From an uncultured Ruminococcus sp. (GTDB lineage: Bacteria; Bacillota; Clostridia; Oscillospirales; Acutalibacteraceae): a stretch of 39,121 nt of DNA. Numbering within the stretch: the stretch's first letter is position 1; each line of letters starts with the position of its first letter. Below the pieces are notes generated by a model. The model saw only the letters and a program-made list of their open reading frames with translations, did no database searches and was not told where the DNA came from. Shown here piece by piece: positions 31,675 to 38,678 of the stretch. The stretch is from positions 1 through 39,121 of the forward strand of contig CADCNI010000017.1 of assembly GCA_902802795.1 (NCBI GenBank). The letters run 5' to 3'. The position numbers were made by a program, and so were the translations under genes.

Positions 31675-31980
31675 ATGTACGCAGTTATCGAGACAGGCGG
31701 AAAGCAGTTCAAGGTAGAGCAGGGCGATGAAATCTATGCCGAGCTCCTGAACGCTGAGGCAGACGACGTCGTAGAGCTTAAGGTTGTAGCTCTCGGCGGT
31801 GAGGACGGAATCAAGGTTGGTAATGACGTTGCCGGCGCAAAGGTTCTGGCCAAGGTCGTCAAGAACGGTAAGGCGAAGAAGATCACCGTCTTCACCTACA
31901 AGCCCAAGAAGAGCTCTTCCCGCAAGATGGGTCACAGACAGCCCTACACCAAGCTTGCGATCACCGAAATTATCGCGTAA
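31675..31980 (+). CDS. rplU: 50S ribosomal protein L21
   Basis: The 101-residue sequence is a complete L21: [20 protein letters not shown] at the start and [21 protein letters not shown] near the end. L21 binds 23S rRNA in the large subunit. The ATG is preceded by AAGGCAGGTG. First gene of the rplU-prp-rpmA operon, with its own strong promoter and a structured leader. Confidence 0.98.
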   Translation: MYAVIETGGKQFKVEQGDEIYAELLNAEADDVVELKVVALGGEDGIKVGNDVAGAKVLAKVVKNGKAKKITVFTYKPKKSSSRKMGHRQPYTKLAITEIIA

Positions 31981-31988
31981 TTTTCGCT

Positions 31989-32309
31989 GTGATTGCAGTC
32001 AGATTTTCATCCGCGGACGGCGGCGCTGTCCTGACAGGATTCCGTGTGAGTGGTCATACGGGCGTGAGAGGCGAATCGGTCGTTTGCGCGGCGGTTTCCT
32101 CGGCGTGCTACATGGCGGCGAACACCATGACGGAGATATTGGATGTAAACGCCGATATCACGGTAAACGACGGATATATGCGTGTGGCGGCGGCCGGTGA
32201 CGACCTGCCGAAAGCGCAGACAATTCTGCGGGGCTTGCAGCTCCACTTGGAACAACTCGCCCAGCAGTATCCGGACAAGATTCAGATAACATATACGGAG
32301 GTGCAGTAA
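31989..32309 (+). CDS. prp: Ribosomal processing cysteine protease Prp (YsxB)
   Basis: The 106-residue protein matches the Prp/YsxB family: the catalytic His in VSGHTGVRGE and the catalytic Cys in SVVCAAVSSA, a pairing conserved in the family. Prp removes the N-terminal extension of L27, and the L27 gene directly follows with such an extension. The start is a GTG at 31989, with no strong ribosome binding site, so translation probably depends on rplU, which ends 8 bases before. rplU-prp-rpmA is the standard Firmicutes order. Confidence 0.93.
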   Translation: MIAVRFSSADGGAVLTGFRVSGHTGVRGESVVCAAVSSACYMAANTMTEILDVNADITVNDGYMRVAAAGDDLPKAQTILRGLQLHLEQLAQQYPDKIQITYTEVQ

Positions 32310-32594
32310 ATGCTTCAGGTTAATATTCAGCTTTTCGCTCATAAAAAAGGTATGGGTTCCACCAAGAACGGCAGAGACTCCGAGTCCAAGCGTCTTGGCG
32401 CGAAGAGAGCAGACGGTCAGTTTGTTCTCGCGGGTAATGTTCTCGTTCGTCAGAGAGGTACCAAAATCCATCCCGGCGCAAACGTCGGCAAGGGCGGCGA
32501 CGATACCCTCTTTGCGACCTGCGACGGTATTCTTCGCTTCGAGAGAATGGGCAGAGACCGCAAAAAGGCTTCTGTTTATCCCGTCGAGCAATAA
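32310..32594 (+). CDS. rpmA: 50S ribosomal protein L27 with Prp-cleavable N-terminus
   Basis: The 94-residue L27 has the N-terminal extension MLQVNIQLF directly before [15 protein letters not shown], the mature start. This is the known Prp cleavage site (after Phe9) in Firmicutes, so the nearby protease has its substrate in the same operon. The remaining sequence ([22 protein letters not shown]) is standard; L27 reaches the peptidyl-transferase centre. The ATG directly follows the prp stop and has GGAGGTG upstream. Confidence 0.97.
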   Translation: MLQVNIQLFAHKKGMGSTKNGRDSESKRLGAKRADGQFVLAGNVLVRQRGTKIHPGANVGKGGDDTLFATCDGILRFERMGRDRKKASVYPVEQ

Positions 32595-32668
32595 TTTTCA
32601 GAAACGTGTCGGACTGATTTGTAAAGATATGGAAGAAACGGTCAGACAGCTTTTGTAAGCAATTCAAC

Positions 32669-32702
32669 AAAACCCGGGATTCTTCGCAGTCTCGGGTTTT
32701 TG
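32669..32702 (+). terminator. Terminator of rplU-prp-rpmA
   Basis: AAAACCCG (32669-32676) pairs with CGGGTTTT (32693-32700) with a few more imperfect pairs inside, then further T. A clear rho-independent terminator 75 bases after the rpmA stop. Confidence 0.85.
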
Positions 32703-32762
32703 GCTATTTGTATTGTATTTTGGCATATTTTGAAGTATGCCGTGTTTTCGGGAGGTTTTATT

Positions 32763-33224
32763 ATGAAATCCGCATACAAACTGATTTACGGTTATTTAGC
32801 CGTCACCTATTCCATGCTGTTTCTTGGCGTGCTGGTGAGCGATACGCTTTATGTCGAGCGAGGCAGAATCCTGTGTGCATCTTCCGTGGAGAGATACGTT
32901 GTAAACAATATTATGAATGTTCCCACTTTTGTGCCGTGGCTGCTGTTTGGACTGATGATAGCAGGTTCTTTTGTTTGTGGTTATTTCCTCAAACAATTTA
33001 CACTGGGTATCGGTCTGTCCAACTGTGCGCTGGGATTGTATACACTGGTTATTTATGCCCGGGAGCTGAAACATTTCTTTCCGTTTTCTATGACCCAGCC
33101 CACGGTGCGTTCGGCTTTTCTTGTGATCGGTTCCTACCTGATTGTGCTGATTTCACTGGTCATGGTGCCGATGATCCTTCTGAGCAAGGATGACGATGAA
33201 CTTGACAAGTTTTTTTTGAAGTAA
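32763..33224 (+). CDS. Four-helix membrane protein of unknown function
   Basis: The 153-residue protein has four likely membrane helices (about 6-28, 56-78, 81-102 and 119-144) and a short acidic C-terminus (SKDDDELDKFFLK). I do not recognise a family. The frame is open back to 32700 but that part overlaps the terminator; the ATG at 32763 with GGGAGG 8 bases before it is the likely start. It sits between the L27 operon and obgE; no promoter of high quality is visible, though a TTGTAT-17-TATGCC pair lies upstream. Confidence 0.7.
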   Translation: MKSAYKLIYGYLAVTYSMLFLGVLVSDTLYVERGRILCASSVERYVVNNIMNVPTFVPWLLFGLMIAGSFVCGYFLKQFTLGIGLSNCALGLYTLVIYARELKHFFPFSMTQPTVRSAFLVIGSYLIVLISLVMVPMILLSKDDDELDKFFLK

Positions 33225-33266
33225 TTGATGTATGATCATGATTTGTGAGAGGGGGCGACAGTCAGA

Positions 33267-34532
33267 ATGTTTATTGACAAAGCAAAAATCAAATTAAAAG
33301 CGGGCAACGGCGGCGACGGCGCAGTGTCCTTTCACCGTGAAAAATATGTGGCAGCGGGAGGACCTGACGGCGGTGACGGCGGCAAGGGCGGCAATATTGT
33401 GTTTGTGGTGTCCACTCATCTTTCGACGCTGGCGGATTTCCGCTACAAGCGCAAATACAAGGCGGAGGACGGCGGCAATGGCAAGGCGGGGCGTGGCTTC
33501 GGCAAAAAGGGCGCTGATCTGATCGTGGAGGTGCCGATGGGTACCGTGGTGCGCGACGCGGAAAGCGGCAGGATTATCGCGGATCTTTCCGACAGCGAGC
33601 CGCATATTATCGCAAAAGGCGGAAAAGGCGGCTGGGGCAATACCCATTTTGCCACCCCCACCCGACAGGTGCCGAAATTTGCCAAGCCCGGTATTCCCGG
33701 CGAAGAACTGGAAGTGGTGCTGGAACTTAAACTGTTGGCGGATGTGGGACTGGTCGGGTTTCCCAACGTCGGCAAATCTTCGCTCATTAACGAGGTGAGT
33801 GAAGCCAATTCTGTGGTGGGCAACTATCATTTTACCACTGTAGAGCCTGTACTTGGTGTGGTGCGCCGCGCGGAGGGACAGTCTTTTGTGATGGCGGATA
33901 TCCCCGGTCTGATCGAGGGCGCAGGGGACGGCGTGGGACTCGGACACGAATTTTTGCGCCATGTGGATCGCTGCCGTCTGCTGGTCCATATCGTGGATGT
34001 TTCGGGCAGTGAAGGACGTGATCCCATTGAGGATTTTGAAACCATCAACGCGGAACTGTCCAAATACAGTGAGGAACTGGCGGGGCGCCCCATGATCGTG
34101 GCGGGCAACAAGATCGACCTTGCGGATGACGAGCAGCTCAAGCGGGTGGAGGAATATATCCGTGGGAAGGGGTATGCCTACTTTCCGATGTCCGCGCCTA
34201 TTCATTACGGTGTGGATGAGCTGATCGCCAAAATTGTGGAATGGCTCTCCAAACTCCCGCCTATCGCGGTGTACGAACCCGATCCGGTGGTCATGGAAAA
34301 AGTAGAAGACAAGCGTGAATTTCACATCACCAGGCAGGACGGGGTCTATTTTGTAGAGGCACCGTGGCTGCTGCCCATCATGCGTTCCGTCAATTTTGAC
34401 GATTACGAGTCGATGCAGTATTTTGAGCGGGTGCTGAACGCCAGCGGCATCATTGACGGACTTCGCGAAGCGGGCGTGCAGGAGCGTGATACCGTGAGCA
34501 TCTATGATTTTGAATTTGATTTTGTCAACTGA
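33267..34532 (+). CDS. obgE: GTPase Obg (CgtA)
   Basis: The 421-residue protein has the full Obg layout: a Gly-rich N-terminal Obg domain (1 to about 158, with GGPDGGDGGKGG), then the G domain (G1 GFPNVGKS 164-171, G3 DIPG 211-214, G4 NKID) and the C-terminal OCT domain (about 345-421, with REFHITRQDGVYFVEAP). Obg acts in 50S assembly and stress responses. The ATG has GAGAGGGGG upstream. Its place after rplU-rpmA is conserved across many bacteria. The aminopeptidase gene follows 21 bases later. Confidence 0.97.
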   Translation: MFIDKAKIKLKAGNGGDGAVSFHREKYVAAGGPDGGDGGKGGNIVFVVSTHLSTLADFRYKRKYKAEDGGNGKAGRGFGKKGADLIVEVPMGTVVRDAESGRIIADLSDSEPHIIAKGGKGGWGNTHFATPTRQVPKFAKPGIPGEELEVVLELKLLADVGLVGFPNVGKSSLINEVSEANSVVGNYHFTTVEPVLGVVRRAEGQSFVMADIPGLIEGAGDGVGLGHEFLRHVDRCRLLVHIVDVSGSEGRDPIEDFETINAELSKYSEELAGRPMIVAGNKIDLADDEQLKRVEEYIRGKGYAYFPMSAPIHYGVDELIAKIVEWLSKLPPIAVYEPDPVVMEKVEDKREFHITRQDGVYFVEAPWLLPIMRSVNFDDYESMQYFERVLNASGIIDGLREAGVQERDTVSIYDFEFDFVN

Positions 34533-34553
34533 TATATTAAGGAGATTGTGACA

Positions 34554-35954
34554 ATGAAAGAACAGACTTACGCAGATAAGCTCCGCGAAGAGCTGACCTA
34601 CAATCCGAAGCACGGCAGCGCCGTCATGAAAGAGGACGAAATCAGGCGAGCAGACGAATTCTGCGAGGATTACAAGGACTTTTTGGACAACGCCAAAACC
34701 GAACGTGAAGCGACCGCCGAGGCGGTCAAGCTGGCGGAAATCGCGGGCTTTGTTCCCTTTGAAAAGGGCAAGGTCTACACGGCGGGACAAAAGGTTTACC
34801 GCGTCAACCGCGGCAAGGCCATCATGCTGGCGGTGATCGGCAAAAAGTCCGTCAAGGAGGGCGTGCGTCTGGCGATTGCTCACATTGATTCCCCCCGTCT
34901 CGACCTCAAACCCAACCCGCTTTTTGAAGCTGACGAGCTGGCTATGCTCAAAACCCATTATTACGGTGGCATCAAGAAGTACCAGTGGACCACCATTCCG
35001 CTGGCCATGCACGGCGTGATTGTGCTGAAAAACGGGGAGAAGATTGAGCTTCGGCTTGGCGAAGAGGAAGGGGAACCCCAGTTTTGCATTACTGACATTC
35101 TGCCACATCTCGGCGGAGAGCAGGCCAAAAAGCCCCTCGGTACTGCCATTCCCGGCGAGAACCTCAACATTCTCGTGGGCAGCCGCGCCATCGAGGGGGA
35201 CAAGGGAACCGATCTGGTCAAGCTGAATGTGCTCAGGCTTCTCAATGAGCAGTACGGAATGGTCGAGTCGGATTTCCTCTCGGCGGAAATCGAATTTGTG
35301 CCGGCTGCTAAGGCACGCGATGTGGGATTTGATCGCTCGATGATCGGTTCCTATGGTCATGATGACCGCGTGTGTGCTTATCCCGCGCTCATGGCGGCGC
35401 TGACCTGCAACAACCCCGAACACACCGCAATCACTGTTCTCACAGACAAAGAGGAAATCGGCAGCGAGGGCAATACCGGCTTGCAGTCCGCTTATATGAA
35501 ATATTTTATCTATGATCTTGCGGATATGCAGGGGGTGGACGGACGCGATGTGCTGTCCGCATCGGAATGCCTCTCGGCGGATGTGAACGCGGCTTATGAC
35601 CCCATTTACGCCGACGCCTATGAGAAGCGCAATTCCTGCTATCTCAACAAGGGCGTATGCATCACCAAATATACCGGCGCGCGTGGCAAGAGCGGTACTT
35701 CGGACGCTTCCGCCGAATATATGGCCAAAATCAGAGCGCTGCTCGACCGCAAAAACATCCTATGGCAGATCGGCGAGCTGGGCAAGATAGATATCGGCGG
35801 CGGCGGAACGGTGGCCAAATTTGTCTCCAATCTGGACGTGGACACGGTGGACATGGGCGTTCCCGTGCTCTCCATGCACGCGCCGTGGGAAATTGTGGCC
35901 AAAATCGACGTTTACATGGCTTACAGAGCGTTCTATGCGTTCTTTCTTGATTAG
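34554..35954 (+). CDS. M18 family aminopeptidase
   Basis: The 466-residue protein fits M18 zinc aminopeptidases: LAIAHIDSPRLDLKP (metal-binding His110), LTDKEEIGSEGNTG (catalytic Glu pair), and the C-terminal SMHAPWEIVAKIDVYMAYRAFYAFF block with the last metal ligand. It removes N-terminal residues, often acidic ones, in the cytoplasm. A GTG at 34548 is in frame, but AAGGAG 9 bases before the ATG at 34554 favours the latter. It follows obgE closely and is closed by a terminator-like hairpin. Confidence 0.93.
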   Translation: MKEQTYADKLREELTYNPKHGSAVMKEDEIRRADEFCEDYKDFLDNAKTEREATAEAVKLAEIAGFVPFEKGKVYTAGQKVYRVNRGKAIMLAVIGKKSVKEGVRLAIAHIDSPRLDLKPNPLFEADELAMLKTHYYGGIKKYQWTTIPLAMHGVIVLKNGEKIELRLGEEEGEPQFCITDILPHLGGEQAKKPLGTAIPGENLNILVGSRAIEGDKGTDLVKLNVLRLLNEQYGMVESDFLSAEIEFVPAAKARDVGFDRSMIGSYGHDDRVCAYPALMAALTCNNPEHTAITVLTDKEEIGSEGNTGLQSAYMKYFIYDLADMQGVDGRDVLSASECLSADVNAAYDPIYADAYEKRNSCYLNKGVCITKYTGARGKSGTSDASAEYMAKIRALLDRKNILWQIGELGKIDIGGGGTVAKFVSNLDVDTVDMGVPVLSMHAPWEIVAKIDVYMAYRAFYAFFLD

Positions 35955-35980
35955 TATAACACTTGCGCTACTTTCCACCC

Positions 35981-36024
35981 GGATGTTGCGGTACAGCGAA
36001 AGCTGAACGGCGGCATCCTTTTTT
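35981..36024 (+). terminator. Terminator after the aminopeptidase gene
   Basis: GGATG (35981-35985) pairs with CATCC (36014-36018), enclosing a CAGC-GAAA-GCTG tetraloop hairpin, and TTTTTT follows. A composite stem, probably a working terminator. Confidence 0.65.
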
Positions 36025-36062
36025 GCTCGTTTTGTTTTTATTACATTTTTATAATATATTAC

Positions 36063-36091
36063 AAAAACGATTGAATTTCAAAATCGTTTTT
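36063..36091. promoter_or_regulatory. Candidate operator over the cotH -35 region
   Basis: AAAAACGATT (36063-36072) is perfectly inverted at 36082-36091 with 9 bases between. It overlaps the -35 box and spacer of the promoter at 36071-36099, so a regulator bound here would affect initiation. Confidence 0.4.
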
Positions 36092-36099
36092 GATATAAT
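36071..36099 (+). promoter_or_regulatory. Sigma-A promoter upstream of cotH-like kinase
   Basis: TTGAAT (36071-36076), a 17-base spacer and TATAAT (36094-36099). The start of the inverted-repeat element lies 13 bases after the -10, so any transcript runs through the whole element before cotH. Confidence 0.7.
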
Positions 36100-36150
36100 G
36101 AAAAAAGTTATTTATAGCAATCCAAATAATCAGGGAGACAAAAGGAGGCG

Positions 36151-36228
36151 ATGATGGTGAGTGCAGGGCAAGGCGGAGGACGACGGTGGGCTGGCGCCCA
36201 CCTAGGCGGTGGGCTGGCGCCCACCTAG
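36151..36228 (+). other. Possible 25-codon ORF inside the inverted-repeat element
   Basis: ATG at 36151 preceded by AAAGGAGG at good spacing opens a frame of 25 codons, ending at TAG 36226-36228. The predicted peptide is Gly/Ala/Arg-rich (MMVSAGQGGGRRWAGAHL at its start). It spans the two hairpin units. It could be translated from transcripts entering from the upstream promoter, but there is no protein-level evidence. Confidence 0.25.
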
Positions 36229-36229
36229 G
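36184..36229. repeat. Two tandem 23-bp hairpin units
   Basis: Two identical 23-base units at 36184-36206 and 36207-36229, each able to form a 7-bp GGTGGGC/GCCCACC stem with a 4-base loop. The copy at the window start has only one unit, so copy number varies. Confidence 0.85.
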
Positions 36230-36325
36230 ACGACAACGCAGCCATGTGCTCACCAGCGCGCCGAACTTGTCTTTTTGTTTGTTTGGATTGCTATAGTTGG
36301 TAGTTCATCGGAGGAAGGTGTATTT

Positions 36326-37831
36326 GTGAAAAAGATCATAGCCAGTCTGTTGGCGGGAGCGGTTTTGCTGGCGCTTCTTAATCTCGTGCAGATTTCGCCG
36401 GCACACCTGCAAGGGGACAGCTTGTTTGTGGATGATTCGGAGAATGCCGGCGTGGTGGACGAAGAAGCGCTCTATCGCGAATTGTTCGACCCGAACAGTG
36501 AGGTGGATATTTCCATCGACATTTCCAAGGAACAGATTGCCAATATTCAGAAGGATTACGAATATTACAGCCAGATGGGCGCTAAATCCACCACCTATCG
36601 CATGGCAGACAGCGTAACCTTTACGGTCAACGGAAAAAAATACGTGATCGAGGAAGTCGGTATTCGCATGAAAGGCAGTACATCCCGCTGCAATTTTTTC
36701 AATGACTTTTTCGGTATCTATAATCTGATCAATTTCCGTATCAGCTTCAACCGTACCTTTGACGATGTAAGCGAGTATGAGATGGACGCAAAGGTGTGGG
36801 ACAGTGAGGAAGAACGCGAGCAGCGCCAGAAGCGCACCTTTGCCACGTTGAAAACGATGGAACTGAAATGGAATATCAACGCGGACAACACCTATGTCCG
36901 CAACGGCTATGTGAATGAGGTGTTCCGTGATTATGGCATCCCGGTGCAGCAAAGCCATTTGTCAACGCTGGCGCTGGGCGGCAGCCGTCTGGGTATCTAC
37001 CGCTTTTTTGAGCCGATAGACGAGAAGTTTATCCACCGCTACTTTCCGCAGGAGGACTGGGGTGGCGATCTGTATAAGGTGAGGGGAATTGACGCAACAC
37101 CCGCCACTTTTTTGCCGATTACCACCTACGGCATCAACCATAAGAACAAAGCGGAATATTACAATTATGATCTGAAAACCAATCAGACAACCTCCCAACA
37201 CGAGAGCATGCGGCGGCTGCTGGAGGTCATCAACCGTCCTCATGTGACTCGCGAAGAATTGGACAGCGTCGCGGATACCGATGAACTGGCGCTTTTTTCC
37301 GCTATTAATTTTGCCATGGGCAATCAGGACGATATGCGCTGCAATTATAATAATTTATATGTTTACTTCCGCCAGAGTGACGGAAAGGCGGTGTTTATTC
37401 CTTATGACTGTGAGGTGGTGATGGGAGCCACCTATGTATGGAATCCTCCCGGCAACGGTCTGACGGAGATTTCTCCCTATTATGACTACAATGTCCGCTA
37501 TGACAATCCGCAGGAAAATCCCCTCGTGCGGCAGGCGGTGATCGAGGGCGGTTATTATACCGATCAATACACTGCCTATCTGCGTGATGTGGCCGGCAGC
37601 AAATGGATGAACCCGCAGACCTTTGAGGCGTATTACAAGCCGATTGCCGCCCATTACAGCGACAAGGTGATTTCCAGATATAACTTTATGAGTACGATTC
37701 ATAAAAATATCGCGTTTTCCTTGGAAGGCGGCGAGGACTATAACGGTAATATGTCGGTGGCTGAATTCATGGAAAAAATGAAGGATAACATCGCGAAAAA
37801 TACAAATGACACAGAGGAAAGGACAGACTGA
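36326..37831 (+). CDS. CotH kinase family protein, membrane-anchored or exported
   Basis: The 501-residue protein has an N-terminal hydrophobic segment (KKIIASLLAGAVLLALLNLVQ) and a CotH-type kinase core: VGIRMKGSTSRCNFF, LGIYRFFEPIDEKFI, NFAMGNQDDMRCNYNNLYVY (catalytic Asp region) and VFIPYDCEVVMG (metal-binding Asp). CotH proteins are atypical kinases that phosphorylate spore-coat or surface proteins. The frame opens upstream inside the MITE-like element; the GTG at 36326 with GGAGGAAGG 7 bases earlier is the likely start. The acetyltransferase gene follows after 4 bases. Confidence 0.85.
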   Translation: MKKIIASLLAGAVLLALLNLVQISPAHLQGDSLFVDDSENAGVVDEEALYRELFDPNSEVDISIDISKEQIANIQKDYEYYSQMGAKSTTYRMADSVTFTVNGKKYVIEEVGIRMKGSTSRCNFFNDFFGIYNLINFRISFNRTFDDVSEYEMDAKVWDSEEEREQRQKRTFATLKTMELKWNINADNTYVRNGYVNEVFRDYGIPVQQSHLSTLALGGSRLGIYRFFEPIDEKFIHRYFPQEDWGGDLYKVRGIDATPATFLPITTYGINHKNKAEYYNYDLKTNQTTSQHESMRRLLEVINRPHVTREELDSVADTDELALFSAINFAMGNQDDMRCNYNNLYVYFRQSDGKAVFIPYDCEVVMGATYVWNPPGNGLTEISPYYDYNVRYDNPQENPLVRQAVIEGGYYTDQYTAYLRDVAGSKWMNPQTFEAYYKPIAAHYSDKVISRYNFMSTIHKNIAFSLEGGEDYNGNMSVAEFMEKMKDNIAKNTNDTEERTD

Positions 37832-37835
37832 AACC

Positions 37836-38459
37836 ATGTACGGAAAGAACGAAAAGAAAAAGATGCTCAGCGGCAGACTTTACTGTCCCCGGGAGGATGA
37901 AAATCTGGCCAATGACGTTCACAAATGCCGCAAGCTGGTGCGGCTCTATAACGATACCACCGAGGAACAGCGGGATGATCGGCGGCAGCTTATGTCCGAG
38001 CTTCTTGGCGGGTGCGGGGAACACATTCATATTGAGCCGCCGGTGCGTTTTGACTATGGCTGCAATACCTATGTAGGCGAGAATTTCTATGCGAATTTCG
38101 ATTGTGTGATTCTGGATGTGAACAAAGTCGTAATTGGCGACAATGTGATGTTCGGACCCAAGGTGTGTGTGTTTACGGCCGGACATCCCATTGACCCGGA
38201 GATACGCATCCAAATGCTGGAATACGGTTATCCGATTACCATAGGAAATAATGTGTGGGTGGGCGGTAATACCGTGATTAATCCCGGTGTGACCATCGGT
38301 GACAACGTGGTGATCGGTTCCGGCTCCGTCGTGACGAAGGATATTCCCTCCAATGTGGTAGCGGCGGGAAATCCCTGCCGCGTGATCCGGCCGATTACCG
38401 AAAAGGACAGGGAGTATTGGCAGAGGCAGAAAGAAGAGTATTTTTCCACCGATGATTGA
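37836..38459 (+). CDS. Hexapeptide-repeat O-acetyltransferase (maltose/galactoside type)
   Basis: This 207-residue protein has the left-handed beta-helix of maltose/galactoside acetyltransferases: an N-terminal MAC domain (MLSGRLYCPREDENLANDVHKCRKL), then the coils with NTYVGENFYANF, the catalytic-His loop VFTAGHPIDPE, ITIGNNVWVGGNTVINPGVTIGDNVVIGSGSVV and AAGNPCRVIR. It transfers acetyl from acetyl-CoA to sugar hydroxyls. The ATG at 37836 has a rather distant GAAAGGA site; being 4 bases after cotH it is probably coupled. Confidence 0.9.
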   Translation: MYGKNEKKKMLSGRLYCPREDENLANDVHKCRKLVRLYNDTTEEQRDDRRQLMSELLGGCGEHIHIEPPVRFDYGCNTYVGENFYANFDCVILDVNKVVIGDNVMFGPKVCVFTAGHPIDPEIRIQMLEYGYPITIGNNVWVGGNTVINPGVTIGDNVVIGSGSVVTKDIPSNVVAAGNPCRVIRPITEKDREYWQRQKEEYFSTDD

Positions 38460-38569
38460 TGGATTCATTTTTTTGAACGGAAAAAGCTTATAATGTATCA
38501 AAAAGATGCCGCAACAAATTCAATCCAAAATCTTCATATGAAATGGATTATATTTGTCAGTTTGTCTAA

Positions 38570-38598
38570 TTGAATTCATTGTTGCAATATACTATAAT
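38570..38598 (+). promoter_or_regulatory. Sigma-A promoter of the acidic repeat protein
   Basis: TTGAAT (38570-38575), a 17-base spacer and TATAAT (38593-38598), 80 bases before the ATG at 38679. The 220-base gap before that gene holds no ORF or clear terminator. Confidence 0.75.
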
Positions 38599-38678
38599 AT
38601 TAAGTGGTAATTTAGATAAACGCAGCAATGCTGCACCGCCGTGGAAATGGTCGGAAAAGAAGAAAGTGAGGGATTGAT

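Larger units (their letters stand above)
36113..36295. mobile_element. Complete MITE-like element with terminal inverted repeats
   Basis: The 183-bp element begins TATAGCAATCCAAA (36113-36126) and ends with its exact inverse (36282-36295). Beyond the perfect 14 bases the two ends share AGACAA at the same offset and GGTGAG about two bases out of step, as in imperfect terminal repeats. The TA at each end fits TA-target duplication, as in IS630/mariner-type elements. Inside are two 23-bp units able to form GGTGGGC/GCCCACC hairpins. No transposase is encoded. The 371-base gap between the aminopeptidase and cotH contains this, a terminator and a promoter. Confidence 0.8.

Noticed and set aside
33294-35423. 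709-codon open frame on the minus strand opposite obgE and the aminopeptidase
   Set aside because: It is the mirror of two clearly conserved genes, is His/Arg/Gln-biased like a reading-frame shadow and has no recognisable domain or ribosome binding site.
36209-36325. Extended N-terminus of the CotH-like protein
   Set aside because: These codons come from the inverted-repeat element; the GTG at 36326 has the proper ribosome binding site and starts a signal-type hydrophobic segment.
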